Shown here one piece after another: positions 37,534-47,477 of a stretch of 64,000 nucleotides of DNA. The stretch comes from Actinoplanes missouriensis 431 (GTDB lineage: Bacteria > Actinomycetota > Actinomycetes > Mycobacteriales > Micromonosporaceae), in assembly GCF_000284295.1 (NCBI RefSeq), contig NC_017093.1:1612001-1676000 (forward strand). The letters run 5' to 3'. The position numbers and the translations under genes were made by a program. The notes below the pieces were generated by a model that was given only the letters and a program-made list of their open reading frames with translations, was not told the DNA's origin and searched no databases. Numbering within the stretch: position 1 is the stretch's first letter; each line of letters begins with the position of its first letter.

Positions 37534-37947
37534 ATGGCCAAGGCAACCGAAGTCCGGTCCGGTTCGTCCGCTGCGGAGCGGAGCCGCAGCGCGGCGGAGA
37601 CCGAGGAGATCCGGCAGGCTCTGGTCGCGCGGCTCACCGAGCTGCAGGCCGAGTACGATCAGTCGCTCAGCGAGATCACCGAGTTGCAGCGCGAGCGGCT
37701 CGCCGACTCGGCCGGGGACGACCAGGCCGACACCGGCACCAAGACGTTCGAGCGGGAGCAGGAGATCACGCTGGCCAACAACCTGCTCGAGCGGATCACA
37801 CAGGTGGAACGCGCCATCGATCGACTCGGCTCGGGCAACTACGGTTGGTGTGAGCGGTGCGGTAACCAGATTCCGGTCGAGCGGCTGGCGGCGTTCCCGT
37901 CCGCGACGCTCTGTGTCTCATGCAAGCAGTTGGAGGAACGACGCTGA
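37534..37947 (+). CDS. DksA/TraR-type C4 zinc-finger protein
   Basis: A 137-aa protein with a helical N-terminal coiled coil (about 22-100) and a C-terminal four-cysteine zinc finger: Cys106 and Cys109 (CERCG), Cys127 and Cys130 (CVSC). DksA/TraR proteins insert into the RNA polymerase secondary channel; whether this one does is inference. ATG 37534 has GAGGGAG upstream, so the longer frame from 37327 is rejected. Its end overlaps the start of lspA. Confidence 0.88.
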   Translation: MAKATEVRSGSSAAERSRSAAETEEIRQALVARLTELQAEYDQSLSEITELQRERLADSAGDDQADTGTKTFEREQEITLANNLLERITQVERAIDRLGSGNYGWCERCGNQIPVERLAAFPSATLCVSCKQLEERR

Positions 37948-38513
37948 ACGCCGATGAGCCGGCGACCGTGACACCGCGGTTCGCCCCCCGCGCCGTGGCC
38001 GTGCTGGCCGCGACCGCTGTGATCGCCGTCGCGGTCGACCAGTGGGTCAAGCACCTCTCCACCGAGAATCTGGAGCCGGGCGAGCCGGTCCGCATCCTCG
38101 GTGGGCTGGTCTACCTGTCGCTGTTCCGCAACGGAGGCGCGGCGTTCAGCCTGGGCAGTGACTACACCTGGGTCTTCCCGCTGATCACGCTCATCGTGGT
38201 CGGCTGGATCGGCTGGATGGCGAGCCGGCTGCGCTCGCTGCCCTGGGCGATCGCGCTCGGCCTGGTGCTGGGTGGCGCGCTGGGCAACCTCGGCGACCGG
38301 CTGTTCCGGGCGCCGAGCTTCCTCCACGGTCACGTGGTCGACATGATCAGTGTGTTCGGGCCGAACGGGCAGTACTTCGCGATCTTCAACATCGCCGACA
38401 GCTGCCTGAGCGTCGGTGTGGTGCTCGCGGTGCTGCTGGAGCTGACCGGCAGGCAGCGGGACGGCAGCCGGGTCAGCGTCAAGAAGAAGAGCACCGAGGA
38501 GAAAACGGCATGA
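37920..38513 (+). CDS. lspA: Signal peptidase II (prolipoprotein signal peptidase)
   Basis: A 197-aa membrane aspartyl protease that removes the signal peptide from lipoproteins. It has four helices. Family blocks are [27 protein letters not shown] (catalytic Asp) and [12 protein letters not shown] (catalytic Asp). The true start is uncertain. ATG 37920 lacks a Shine-Dalgarno, GTG 37968 is possible, and a CTG at 37944 sits seven bases after GGAGG and overlaps the upstream stop. The stop overlaps a mini-ORF (ATGA) leading to rluD. Confidence 0.93.
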   Translation: MQAVGGTTLNADEPATVTPRFAPRAVAVLAATAVIAVAVDQWVKHLSTENLEPGEPVRILGGLVYLSLFRNGGAAFSLGSDYTWVFPLITLIVVGWIGWMASRLRSLPWAIALGLVLGGALGNLGDRLFRAPSFLHGHVVDMISVFGPNGQYFAIFNIADSCLSVGVVLAVLLELTGRQRDGSRVSVKKKSTEEKTA

Positions 38514-38596
38514 GCGAGCTTGCGAGCGAATCGGCTGGCTCAGTCGTGAACTCATGCCGGCGTCGGCGCCGGAGCGCAGCGGAGGGGGCGGCATGA
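38510..38596 (+). CDS. 28-codon mini-ORF bridging lspA and rluD
   Basis: The ATG at 38510 overlaps the lspA stop (ATGA). The ORF encodes [15 protein letters not shown] then [13 protein letters not shown]. Its TGA overlaps the ATG of rluD (ATGA again), so it fits exactly between the two genes with 4-nt overlaps at each end. The DNA is GAGCGAGC/GCGAGCG-rich, and its 3' end supplies the rluD Shine-Dalgarno (GGAGGGGG). It may serve translational coupling, or be an inserted repeat that happens to keep a frame. No function is known. Confidence 0.45.
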   Translation: MSELASESAGSVVNSCRRRRRSAAEGAA

Positions 38597-39522
38597 GCGG
38601 GCAGCGATCTCTGCCGGTGCCGGACGGCCTGCACGGCATGCGCCTGGACCAGGCGGTCTCCCGACTCTTCGGGCTGTCCCGGACCGCCGCGGCCGACCTG
38701 GTCGAGGCCGGTGACGCGCTTGTCGACGGCGTGGCCCGGGCGAAATCCGAGAAGGTGAACGCCGGCTCCTGGCTGGAGGTCACGCTTCCCGCGCCGGCCG
38801 CCGCCCCGGCCGTGGTGGCCGAGCCGGTGCACGGGATGAAAATCATCTACAGCGACGACGACATCGTCGTGGTGGACAAGCCGGTCGGTGTCGCGGCGCA
38901 CCCGAGCCCGGGCTGGACCGGCCCGACCGTGATCGGCGGGCTGGCCGCGATGGGTCAGAACGTGGCGACCACCGGCGCGGCCGAGCGGCAGGGCGTGGTG
39001 CACCGGCTCGACGTCGGCACCACCGGGCTGATGGTGGTCGCGAAGACCGAGCTGGCCTACACGGCGCTGAAGCGGGCGTTCAAGGAGCGCGAGGTGGAGA
39101 AGCGGTACCACGCCGTGGTCCAGGGCCACCTGGATCCGCTGCGCGGCACCATCGACGCCCCGATCGACAGGCACCCCAGCTCGGACTGGAAGTTCGCGGT
39201 GATGTCCGGCGGCAAGCCGAGCGTCACCCACTACGACACGCTCGAGGCGTTCCGGTCGGCCAGCCTGGTCGACGTGAAGCTGGAGACCGGCCGTACCCAT
39301 CAGATCCGGGTGCACTTCTCCGCGCTGCGGCACCCGTGCGTCGGCGACATGACCTACGGCGCCGATCCCACCCTGGCGGCCCGGCTGAAACTGGACCGTC
39401 AGTGGTTGCACGCCCGCGAGCTGGCATTTCTTCATCCCCGTACGCACGATGAGGTCCGTTTCGTCAGCGACTACCCTGACGACCTGAAATACGCGCTGGA
39501 CGTCCTGGAGGACGGCAGCTGA
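38593..39522 (+). CDS. rluD: RluD-family 23S rRNA pseudouridine synthase
   Basis: A 309-aa RluA/RluD pseudouridine synthase. The N-terminal S4 RNA-binding domain is at about 15-75 ([22 protein letters not shown]). The catalytic Asp lies in the diagnostic [15 protein letters not shown] near residue 140, and [10 protein letters not shown] is in the C-terminal half. It isomerises uridines in 23S rRNA helix 69 (by family). ATG 38593 is chosen because GGAGGGGG precedes it; the ATG at 38554 has no such support. Confidence 0.92.
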   Translation: MSGQRSLPVPDGLHGMRLDQAVSRLFGLSRTAAADLVEAGDALVDGVARAKSEKVNAGSWLEVTLPAPAAAPAVVAEPVHGMKIIYSDDDIVVVDKPVGVAAHPSPGWTGPTVIGGLAAMGQNVATTGAAERQGVVHRLDVGTTGLMVVAKTELAYTALKRAFKEREVEKRYHAVVQGHLDPLRGTIDAPIDRHPSSDWKFAVMSGGKPSVTHYDTLEAFRSASLVDVKLETGRTHQIRVHFSALRHPCVGDMTYGADPTLAARLKLDRQWLHARELAFLHPRTHDEVRFVSDYPDDLKYALDVLEDGS

Positions 39523-39538
39523 GGATCGGGAGTGCAGC

Positions 39539-40525
39539 GTGGGCCCCGCGTATCGTCTGCGGGCGCTCCTCGTCAGGTTCGGGAGCGGCTCGCTCCGGTC
39601 AGTGATCATGGCCGGTGTGGCGCTGGCCGCTATCGTGACCATGATCGCGGCGCTGCTGCTGGCGGACCGTGAGCCGCCCGGCGGCGAGGTCTCCGGTGAG
39701 GTGGTCCGGGTCGGTGTGGTCGAGGGCCAGTCGGTCGACGGTTACCTGGACGCCGCGGAGCACGAGGTGGCGGCTCTGCCGGCGGCGGGGGAGACCTGGG
39801 CGCTGGTGTCGCTGCGGTCCTACGCCGCACCGGACCTGCTGCCCGCGCTGCTGGCCGGAACGACGGTCGCCCAGGTCTACGCGCGGGTGCCGCTCGCCGA
39901 CGCCCGCACCCCGATCACCCGGATCCCGGTGCGTCAGCTGCCCGGCGACGTGATCGACGGGATGCTCGCCGCGGCGGTCGCCCGTGATCAGGAGCAGGCG
40001 GAGTACGAACAGCTCAGCCGCGCGCTGACAGGTGACGGGCGTAACGAGGAACGGCTGCGGGCCGCGTACCGGACGGCGGCGCGAACCGCGGCGGAGGAGG
40101 CGGCTGCCTACCGGGCCGGCTGTGACTGCGTCTTCGCCGCGGTGGTGCGGGCCGTCCCGGCCGTGCTGAGCGGCCTGGCGTCAACCCCGGTGGTCCGGGC
40201 CGTCGACCCGGCGCCGGAGGTGCGGGAACTGGAGCGTACGGAGTTCCGCCCGCCCCTGCCCGAGGAGACGGGAACCGCCTCGGCGCAGCCGTCCACCGTG
40301 CCCTCGGCACAGCCATCGACCCCGGTCGTGCCATCCGTGTCGCCGGCCGTTGCCGGGACCACACCCGCGCCGATAGCGTCGTCGGTCGTGGCTCCTGTGA
40401 CATCCGCCTCACCCGAAAGTTCGACTGCCGCCCCGCTGATGTCCGTATTCCCCTCCGAGGGTGACCGTGCCGTACCCTCGGCGGCGGACATGAGCCCTGT
40501 TCGTGACATGTCCGGCTCTCCGTGA
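39539..40525 (+). CDS. Membrane-anchored protein of unknown function
   Basis: A 328-aa protein I do not recognise. One membrane helix (about 20-42, VIMAGVALAAIVTMIAALLL) is followed by an extracytoplasmic globular part (about 50-235), which carries a Cys-x-Cys (AGCDCVFAAVV). A Ser/Thr/Pro/Ala-rich tail completes it (about 240-328). Type II topology is likely. The GTG start is 16 nt after rluD, so it is probably co-transcribed with it; GTG 39602 is another possible start. The function is unknown. Confidence 0.65.
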   Translation: MGPAYRLRALLVRFGSGSLRSVIMAGVALAAIVTMIAALLLADREPPGGEVSGEVVRVGVVEGQSVDGYLDAAEHEVAALPAAGETWALVSLRSYAAPDLLPALLAGTTVAQVYARVPLADARTPITRIPVRQLPGDVIDGMLAAAVARDQEQAEYEQLSRALTGDGRNEERLRAAYRTAARTAAEEAAAYRAGCDCVFAAVVRAVPAVLSGLASTPVVRAVDPAPEVRELERTEFRPPLPEETGTASAQPSTVPSAQPSTPVVPSVSPAVAGTTPAPIASSVVAPVTSASPESSTAAPLMSVFPSEGDRAVPSAADMSPVRDMSGSP

Positions 40526-40774
40526 AAGAGCATCCACCGGCCGCTCCGGACGTTAGGTCTTCCGACCGCGAAACGTTCGGCCGGATGCACGTGCACGACC
40601 AGCGTGCCGCTATGTGATCAAGATTGACCACGAGATGGGCAGTCGGCCGGTGGCCCGAATAGGGTTCTCGTCCGTAGCCTGTCAGTCGGGCGGGAACATC
40701 GCCCATCGGGTGAGAACTTCGCCGTGGACCATCGCCGAGGATTGACCATCGGGTAGGCGCAGAGAGGACGAGCC

Positions 40775-42418
40775 GTGGACGGGACCGAGACCGGCTGGGG
40801 CCGGCCTGCGGAACCAGCCCCGCGCTGGCGGGCGCTGCTCGACCGGGCTCGGCATGGCAGCCGCAGTGACGAGCCGGAGGAGACTCCGCAGCAGGAACAG
40901 CCGGCGCAGCCGTCGCCGTGGGGGCAGCAGCCGCCGGGGCGGGCCGCGTCCGGAGTGGAGCGGCGGCCGTTCAACCCGCTCGACCCGCGTGCCGAGCGGC
41001 AGCCCGGCCTCGACCGCCGTGTTCCCGAGCCGCCGGCCGAGCCGCGCCCGGAACCGCGATCGGTGCCGCAGCGGCCGATCAACCCGCTGGACCCGCGCTG
41101 GCAGGCCCGTCGCGATCAGGAGCAGCCGAGCAGCTTCTTCGAGCCGGGCGGGCGTGCCACACCGCCGCCGCCGGCCCAGCCACCGGCTCAGCCGCCGCCG
41201 TCCCGGGATTACGGCGCGGCCGGTCCGGGGTATGCGACGCCGGCCCGCGACTATCCGGCCGGTGGTTACGCCGCACCCGCGACCGGCTATCAGCCGCAGC
41301 CGCAGCCGCAGCCGCAGCCGCAGCCGCAGCCGCAGCCGCAGACCAACGGTTACCCGCCGCCCGCCGCGAACGGGTATTCGAGCACGGCGTACGCGCCGAC
41401 GCCGCCGGCTCCGGTGCAGCCCTCGCCCGCGCAGCCGGGCGCCTATCCGCCGGCGCCGCCCGCTCCCGCGTACCCGCGCAATCCGGCCGCACAGGGCCCG
41501 GTGGTGCCCCCGCAGGCCGCGCCCCGCATTCCCGCGGCCGCGCCGGCACCGATCTCCCCCGCGGCCCCCGCGGCCGCCCGGATCGAGTGGCGGCAGACGC
41601 GCAGCGACGACGGCTCGGACCGGGCCGCGGCGGTGCTGCGGCGCAAGCTCGGCAAGCCGCGGGTGCTGGCGTTCGCGAACCCGAAGGGCGGCGTCCACAA
41701 GACCACCGCGACGGTGCTCGCCGCGGCCACCATCGGCAGCGTGCGCGGCCGGGGCGTGCTGGCCTGGGACGACAACGAGCTGCGTGGCACGCTCGGCCTG
41801 CGAGCCGGCAGCGCCCGGCACGCCCGGACGATAAAGCACCTGCTCGCGGACCTGATGCGGATCGAGAACCTGCACGGGGACGCGCTGCTGCAGGAGCTCG
41901 ACGCCTACCTGCGGCACGCCTCGGACGGCTCCTACGACGTGCTGGCCGGTGAGGAGAACCCGCGGTTCGCCCAGCGGCTGGACCAGGCGACCGTCCGCCG
42001 GGTGATGGACCTGCTCCGGCGTACCCATGATGTGATCTGCGTCGACACCGGCAACAACGTGGAAAGCGTGAACTGGCAGACGGTGATGCGCACCGCTGAC
42101 CAGCTGGTGATCACCACGGTGCCCCGGGAGGACGCGGCGTTCACCGCCGACTGGATGCTGGACGTGCTCGAGGAGAGCGGGATGGGCGACATGGTGGCCA
42201 ACGCCGTGACGTTGATCTCCTGCCCGTCGCCGGGTCACCTGCCGCTGCTCGAGGACTTCAAGAAGCATTTCGCCACGCGGACCCGTGCGGTCGCGGTCGT
42301 GCCCTACGACCCGGCGCTGGAGGTCGGCTCCTCGATCGAGTACGGGGATCTGCAAGCCGACACCCGACAGGCATGGCTTCGTGCCGCGGCGACGATGCTG
42401 GAGCCGTTCGCCGAGTAA
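40775..42418 (+). CDS. ParA/MinD-like ATPase with a Pro/Gln-rich N-terminal region
   Basis: A 547-aa protein. Residues 1-270 are low-complexity, Pro/Gln/Ala-rich and probably disordered. A run of Gln-Pro dipeptides is encoded by CAGCCG repeats at 41291-41342. The C-terminal 240 residues form a ParA/MinD-type P-loop domain with a deviant Walker A, KGGVHKTT, near residue 307 (His in place of the usual Gly). It also has [14 protein letters not shown] and [14 protein letters not shown]. Such proteins position chromosomes or secretion machinery; no ParB partner is nearby. A GAGAGGAC precedes the GTG. It ends 34 nt before dnaE. Confidence 0.82.
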   Translation: MDGTETGWGRPAEPAPRWRALLDRARHGSRSDEPEETPQQEQPAQPSPWGQQPPGRAASGVERRPFNPLDPRAERQPGLDRRVPEPPAEPRPEPRSVPQRPINPLDPRWQARRDQEQPSSFFEPGGRATPPPPAQPPAQPPPSRDYGAAGPGYATPARDYPAGGYAAPATGYQPQPQPQPQPQPQPQPQTNGYPPPAANGYSSTAYAPTPPAPVQPSPAQPGAYPPAPPAPAYPRNPAAQGPVVPPQAAPRIPAAAPAPISPAAPAAARIEWRQTRSDDGSDRAAAVLRRKLGKPRVLAFANPKGGVHKTTATVLAAATIGSVRGRGVLAWDDNELRGTLGLRAGSARHARTIKHLLADLMRIENLHGDALLQELDAYLRHASDGSYDVLAGEENPRFAQRLDQATVRRVMDLLRRTHDVICVDTGNNVESVNWQTVMRTADQLVITTVPREDAAFTADWMLDVLEESGMGDMVANAVTLISCPSPGHLPLLEDFKKHFATRTRAVAVVPYDPALEVGSSIEYGDLQADTRQAWLRAAATMLEPFAE

Positions 42419-42452
42419 TATTCTCCGGCGGTCGACTTACAGGGGGGTCCGG

Positions 42453-45400
42453 GTGTCCGACTCGTTCGTGCATCTTCATGTTCACACTGAGTATTCGATG
42501 CTCGACGGGGCCGCCCGGATCAAGGACCTGCTGGCGGAGGCGAAACGGCTCGGCATGCCGGCGGCGGCGATCACCGACCACGGCAACATGCATGGCGCCT
42601 ATGACTTCTACAAGCAGGCGAAATCCGCCGATCTGATCCCGGTGATCGGTGTCGAGGCGTATGTCGCTCCGGAGTCCCGGCTCACCAAGAGCCGGATCAA
42701 ATGGGGTCGTCCGGAGCAAAAGAGCGACGACATCTCCGGTAACGGTGCGTACACGCACATGACCATGTGGGCGCGGAACGCGGTGGGCCTGAAGAACCTG
42801 TTCCGGCTCAACTCGCGGGGATCCATCGAGGGCCAGCTCGGCAAGTACCCGCGGATGGACTTCGACATCATCGCGGAGCACGCCGAAGGGATCATGGGCA
42901 CCACCGGCTGCCCGTCCGGCGCGGTGCAGACCCGCCTGCGGCTGGGCCAGTTCGACGAGGCGCTCAAGTCCGCGGCGATGTACCAGGAGGCGCTCGGGAA
43001 GGACAACTACTTCCTGGAGATCATGGACCACGGTCTGTCGATCGAGAAGCGCGTCCGGGACGGCCTGCTGGAGATCGGCAGGAAGCTCGGCATCAAGCCG
43101 CTGGTGACAAACGACTCGCACTACGTCTACGAGTCCCAGTCCGAGGCGCACGACGTGCTGCTCTGCGTGCAGACCGGCAGCAACATCGCCGACCCGAACC
43201 GGTTCCGCTTCGACGGCAACGGCTACTTCGTGAAGTCGGCCGACCAGATGCGCGCGGTGGACTCCTCCGAGGCGTGGCAGGAGGGCTGCCGCAACACGCT
43301 GCTGGTGGCCGAGAAGGTGGACACCGACGGGATGTTCACGTTCAAGAACCTGATGCCCCGGTTCCCCATCCCGGACGGATTCACCGAGGAGGAGTACTTC
43401 CGGCACACGGCCTTCGAGGGCCTGCGCCGGCGCTTCCCGGACGGCATCCCGGACACCCATGTCAAGCAGGCGGAGTACGAGCTCGGCGTCATCATCCAGA
43501 TGGGCTTCCCGGCGTACTTCCTGGTGGTCGCGGACTTCATCCAGTGGGCGAAGAACAACGGCATCGCGGTGGGACCGGGCCGTGGCTCGGCGGCCGGCTC
43601 GCTCGTCGCGTACGCGATGGGCATCACCGACCTCGACCCGCTGCCGCACGGCCTGATCTTCGAGCGGTTCCTCAACCCCGAGCGTGTCTCGATGCCCGAT
43701 GTCGACATCGACTTCGACGAGCGCCGGCGCGGTGAGGTCATCCGGTACGTCACGGAGAAGTGGGGTGACGACAAGGTCGCCCAGATCGCCACGTTCGGAA
43801 CGATCAAGGCGAAGGCTGCGATCAAGGACTCGGCTCGGGTCCTGGGGTACCCGTTCGCGGTCGGCGACAAGATCACCAAGGCGATGCCGCCGGACGTCAT
43901 GGGCAAGGGCATCACGCTCGGCGGCATCTTCAACAAGGACGACAAGCGGTACAACGAAGCCGGTGAGATCCGCGGCCTCTACGAGACCGACCCGGACGTC
44001 AAGAAGGTCATCGACACCGCCCGCGGCATCGAGGGACTGATCCGGCAGACCGGTGTGCACGCCGCCGGCGTGATCATGTCGGCCGAGCCGATCATCGACC
44101 ACATCCCGCTCATGCGCCGGGCCAGCGACGGCGTGATCATCACGCAGTTCGACTACCCGACCTGCGAGACGCTCGGCCTGCTGAAGATGGACTTCCTGGG
44201 CCTGCGGAACCTGACCATCCTCGACGACGCCGTGAAGAACATCGAGCTCAATCACGGCAACGGCCTCGACCTGCTGGCCCTGCCACTGGACGACAAGGCG
44301 GCGTACGACCTGCTGGCCCGCGGCGACACGCTCGGCGTCTTCCAGCTCGACGGCGGCCCGATGCGCTCGCTGCTGCGGCTGATGAAGCCGGACAACTTCG
44401 AGGACATCTCCGCGGTCCTGGCGCTGTACCGGCCGGGTCCGATGGGTGTCGACTCGCACACCAACTACGCGCTGCGCAAGAACAAGCTCCAGGAGATCAC
44501 CCCGATCCACCCGGAGCTGGAGGAGCCGCTGCGGGAGATCCTGGAGCCGACCTACGGCCTGATCGTCTACCAGGAGCAGGTGCAGCGCGCCGCGCAGATC
44601 CTCGCCGGTTACACCCTCGGCCAGGCCGACCTGCTCCGCCGCGCGATGGGTAAGAAGAAGAAGGAGATCCTCGACAAGGAGTTCGTCCCGTTCCGCGACG
44701 GCTGCCGCGAGCACGGGTACTCCGACGAGGCGATCCAGGCGGTCTGGGACGTCCTGGTGCCGTTCGCCGGCTACGCGTTCAACAAGGCGCACTCCGCGGC
44801 GTACGGACTGGTCTCCTACTGGACGGCGTACCTGAAGGCGCACTACCCGGCCGAGTACATGGCCGGTCTGCTGACCAGTGTCGGCGACGACAAGGACAAG
44901 ATGGCGGTCTACCTGGCCGAGTGCCGGCGGATGGGCATCCAGGTGCTGCCGCCGGACGTGAACCAGTCCGCCGGGCCGTTCACGCCGGTCGGCACCGACA
45001 TCCGGTTCGGTCTCGGCGCGGTCCGCAACGTCGGCGGCAACGTGGTGGAGGCGATCGCCCGCTGCCGCAAGGAGAAGGGCGACTACGCCGACTTCTACGA
45101 CTTCCTGTCCAAGGTCGATGCCGTCGCGTGCAACAAGCGGACCATCGAGTCCTTGATCAAGGCGGGCGCGTTCGACTCGATGGGGCACAGCCGCAAGGGT
45201 CTGCTCGCCGTGCATGCCGAGGCCATCGACGCGTACGCGGACGTCAAGCGCAACGAGGCGGCCGGCCAGTTCGACCTGTTCGGCGCGTTCGGCGACACCG
45301 ACAGCGGGGTCTCGTCGACGGTGGCGATGCCGGTGATCGGCGACTCCGAGTGGGACAAGCGGGACAAGCTGGCGTTCGAGCGCGAGATGCTCGGCCTCTA

Positions 45401-45986
45401 CGTCTCCGACCACCCGCTCGCCGGCCTGGAGGTGCTGCTGCAGAACGCGGCGGACACCAGCATCGCGGCGCTCAACGAGGAGGGCTCGGTCCCGGACGGC
45501 CAGGTCGTCACGCTCGCCGGCATCCTCACCGGCGTGCAGCGCCGGATCACCAAGCAGGGCCGGGCGTGGGCCTCGGCCACCCTGGAGGACCTGGCCGGCG
45601 GCGTCGAGGCGCTCTTCTTCCCGAACACGTACGAGCTGGTCGGGCAGTACATCGCCGAGGACGCGATCGTGGTGGTGAAGGGCCGGGTGGACCGGCGCGA
45701 CGACACCCCGCGGATCATGGCGATGGACATGTCCATCCCGGACATCACCAGCAACCCGGACAGCAAGCCGGTCACCCTGACCATGCCGATCACCCGGTGC
45801 ACGCCGCCGCTCGTGGACGAGCTGAAAGAGATCCTGATCAGTCACCCCGGGGACACCGAGGTGCACGTCCACCTGCAGAACGGCAGCCGTACCACGGTGA
45901 TGCGCCTCGGTGGGGTACGGGTCGCGCCGACCCCGGCGCTGCGGGCCGACCTCAAGATGATCCTCGGCCCGTCCGCCGTCGCCTGA
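42453..45986 (+). CDS. dnaE: DNA polymerase III alpha subunit
   Basis: A 1177-aa C-family replicative polymerase. The N-terminal PHP domain is [19 protein letters not shown] with [10 protein letters not shown]. The palm catalytic aspartates lie in [17 protein letters not shown] near residue 416-420, followed by [17 protein letters not shown] nucleotide-binding blocks. A C-terminal OB-fold and tail follow ([20 protein letters not shown]). The length and PHP domain fit DnaE1. The GTG at 42453 has AGGGGGG upstream. The final 12 bp including the stop codon are duplicated in tandem (45975-45998). Confidence 0.97.
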   Translation: MSDSFVHLHVHTEYSMLDGAARIKDLLAEAKRLGMPAAAITDHGNMHGAYDFYKQAKSADLIPVIGVEAYVAPESRLTKSRIKWGRPEQKSDDISGNGAYTHMTMWARNAVGLKNLFRLNSRGSIEGQLGKYPRMDFDIIAEHAEGIMGTTGCPSGAVQTRLRLGQFDEALKSAAMYQEALGKDNYFLEIMDHGLSIEKRVRDGLLEIGRKLGIKPLVTNDSHYVYESQSEAHDVLLCVQTGSNIADPNRFRFDGNGYFVKSADQMRAVDSSEAWQEGCRNTLLVAEKVDTDGMFTFKNLMPRFPIPDGFTEEEYFRHTAFEGLRRRFPDGIPDTHVKQAEYELGVIIQMGFPAYFLVVADFIQWAKNNGIAVGPGRGSAAGSLVAYAMGITDLDPLPHGLIFERFLNPERVSMPDVDIDFDERRRGEVIRYVTEKWGDDKVAQIATFGTIKAKAAIKDSARVLGYPFAVGDKITKAMPPDVMGKGITLGGIFNKDDKRYNEAGEIRGLYETDPDVKKVIDTARGIEGLIRQTGVHAAGVIMSAEPIIDHIPLMRRASDGVIITQFDYPTCETLGLLKMDFLGLRNLTILDDAVKNIELNHGNGLDLLALPLDDKAAYDLLARGDTLGVFQLDGGPMRSLLRLMKPDNFEDISAVLALYRPGPMGVDSHTNYALRKNKLQEITPIHPELEEPLREILEPTYGLIVYQEQVQRAAQILAGYTLGQADLLRRAMGKKKKEILDKEFVPFRDGCREHGYSDEAIQAVWDVLVPFAGYAFNKAHSAAYGLVSYWTAYLKAHYPAEYMAGLLTSVGDDKDKMAVYLAECRRMGIQVLPPDVNQSAGPFTPVGTDIRFGLGAVRNVGGNVVEAIARCRKEKGDYADFYDFLSKVDAVACNKRTIESLIKAGAFDSMGHSRKGLLAVHAEAIDAYADVKRNEAAGQFDLFGAFGDTDSGVSSTVAMPVIGDSEWDKRDKLAFEREMLGLYVSDHPLAGLEVLLQNAADTSIAALNEEGSVPDGQVVTLAGILTGVQRRITKQGRAWASATLEDLAGGVEALFFPNTYELVGQYIAEDAIVVVKGRVDRRDDTPRIMAMDMSIPDITSNPDSKPVTLTMPITRCTPPLVDELKEILISHPGDTEVHVHLQNGSRTTVMRLGGVRVAPTPALRADLKMILGPSAVA

Positions 45987-46028
45987 GCCGTCGCCTGAAG
46001 ACCAGCGCTGATCTGGAAGGATCGTAGG

Positions 46029-46730
46029 GTGCAACCGAGTGACAGCGAACCGCCCTACGATCCCGGCACGCCGCCCTGGCGCCCGGCGCCGTGGTGGCGG
46101 GTGCAGCGCGGCAGCCGCCGTCCGGTGCGGCGGACCCTGACCGTCACGGTGGTCACGTTCGCCGTGATCGCCGCGCTGGGCGCGCCGCTCGGCCTGCTCT
46201 GGGCGTGGCTCGCCCCGGGCGTACCGGTGATCGACGCCGGTGACAACGGGATCGTGGTGAACGACCCGTCACCCGAGCAGTACATCGCGGCCGACGGCTG
46301 GTTCACGCTGCTCGGCCTCGCGTTCGGGGTGCTCGCCGCGCTCGGCGCCTGGCTGGTCCTGCGTCGCGACCGCGGGCCGTTTCTGCTGCTCGCGGTCACC
46401 GCCGGGACGTTCGTGGCGGGGTACGGCGTGGCGCCCCGGATCGGCGAGATGATCGGCCGGGACGCGTACGAGCAGTGGCGTGCCACGGCGGCGCAGGGCG
46501 CCAGTTACCTCTCGCCGCCGGAGGTGCACTCGCTCGGGCCGACGCTGGTCCCGGCGTTCGCGGCGGCGATCGTGCTCACGCTGCTGGCCGGCTGGTCGAA
46601 CGACCCGGACCTGGACCAGCCAGGCGCCCAGCCCGGTTACGGCCCGAACCACCCGCCGTACTCAGTTGGGGCTGGCGGGCCGAGCGAGGTCGGAGAGCGG
46701 GACCGGGACGGCGCGGACCCGCGCCAGTAA
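46029..46730 (+). CDS. DUF2567-like membrane protein
   Basis: A 233-aa membrane protein with about four hydrophobic segments (about 38-60, 93-112, 120-140 and 175-192) and a Pro-rich N-terminus. The block APGVPVIDAGDNGIVVND-type loop and the overall layout resemble actinobacterial DUF2567. The function is unknown. GTG 46029 has GGAAGGATCG upstream and lies 43 nt after dnaE. Its last 69 nt overlap the convergent gene on the minus strand. Confidence 0.7.
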   Translation: MQPSDSEPPYDPGTPPWRPAPWWRVQRGSRRPVRRTLTVTVVTFAVIAALGAPLGLLWAWLAPGVPVIDAGDNGIVVNDPSPEQYIAADGWFTLLGLAFGVLAALGAWLVLRRDRGPFLLLAVTAGTFVAGYGVAPRIGEMIGRDAYEQWRATAAQGASYLSPPEVHSLGPTLVPAFAAAIVLTLLAGWSNDPDLDQPGAQPGYGPNHPPYSVGAGGPSEVGERDRDGADPRQ

Positions 46731-47369
46731 GCCCGACTCGCGGTTGAGCAGCCGCAGCTCGGTGCGGAGCCGACTCGCCGTGTCCGGCGTGGCGAGCAGT
46801 AGCTGACGCTCCTCCACGGTCAGCTGGGCGGTCGCGGCGACCAGGTGGGACAGCACGGTCGGGTCGTCCGGCACCTGGTCGAGGACCTCGCTGTTCGGCC
46901 GCAGCAGCTCCAGGTACGCCCGGAAGGCGGTCAGCACCCGCGGCGCCAGCAGATGGGCGGACTCGTCCGCCTGGTCCTCGTCGGCCAGCCAGCGGACCCG
47001 GGCGCACAGGTACGGCTCGGGGCCCTGCTCGACGCCGAGCACGGTGAACCGGCGGCGTCCAACCGTCATGATGTCGAACCGGCCGTCCGGCAGCTCGGTG
47101 ACGTGTCGCAGCTCGGCGGTGCAGCCCACCTCGTACAGATCCTCGGCACGCACCGGGGGCATCGCCGCCGCCGGACCGTCGCCGGGGTCGGGCGCCACCT
47201 CGCTGCCGTGCCGGAGGGTGACCACGCCGAACTCGTGCGGCTCATCCGAGGACTGGGCCACCAGCTCCCGGACGAGCGCGCGGTAACGCTCCTCGAAGAT
47301 GTGCAGGGGCAGCACCAGGCCGGGAAAGAGCACCGTGCTCAGCGGGAAGACCGGCAGCCGATCGCTCAC
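46662..47369 (-). CDS. Lon N-terminal-domain (LON substrate-binding) protein
   Basis: A 235-aa stand-alone LON-SB domain protein: LPVFPLSTVLFPGLVLPLHIFEERY at the start, GCTAELRHVTELPDGRFDIMTVGRRRF in the middle, and a helical C-terminal half. It lacks the ATPase and protease domains of Lon. Such proteins are common in actinobacteria; substrate recognition or adaptor roles are proposed but not shown. It is convergent with the DUF2567-like gene, with a 69-bp antisense overlap of the coding ends, and divergent from hisD. Confidence 0.87.
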   Translation of the reverse strand: MSDRLPVFPLSTVLFPGLVLPLHIFEERYRALVRELVAQSSDEPHEFGVVTLRHGSEVAPDPGDGPAAAMPPVRAEDLYEVGCTAELRHVTELPDGRFDIMTVGRRRFTVLGVEQGPEPYLCARVRWLADEDQADESAHLLAPRVLTAFRAYLELLRPNSEVLDQVPDDPTVLSHLVAATAQLTVEERQLLLATPDTASRLRTELRLLNRESGLLARVRAVPVPLSDLARPASPN

Positions 47370-47477
47370 GCGTTCAGCCTAGTCGCCGACCCACCTTGGT
47401 CAACCCGGCGGATCCCAACGCCTGGGCCGGGGGCGTCGCCGTCGGGCATCGAGGTGGGTGCCGCCTAGACTGGACGG

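Noticed and set aside
39538..40525. The 39539-40525 gene as a lipoprotein
   Set aside because: There is no lipobox cysteine after the N-terminal helix; the Cys-x-Cys pair is deep in the globular part.
42258..46034. A very long minus-strand open frame (over 1200 codons) opposite dnaE
   Set aside because: It mirrors dnaE almost exactly, has His/Arg/Val-rich composition without domains, and arises because high-GC coding DNA has few stops in the antisense frame.
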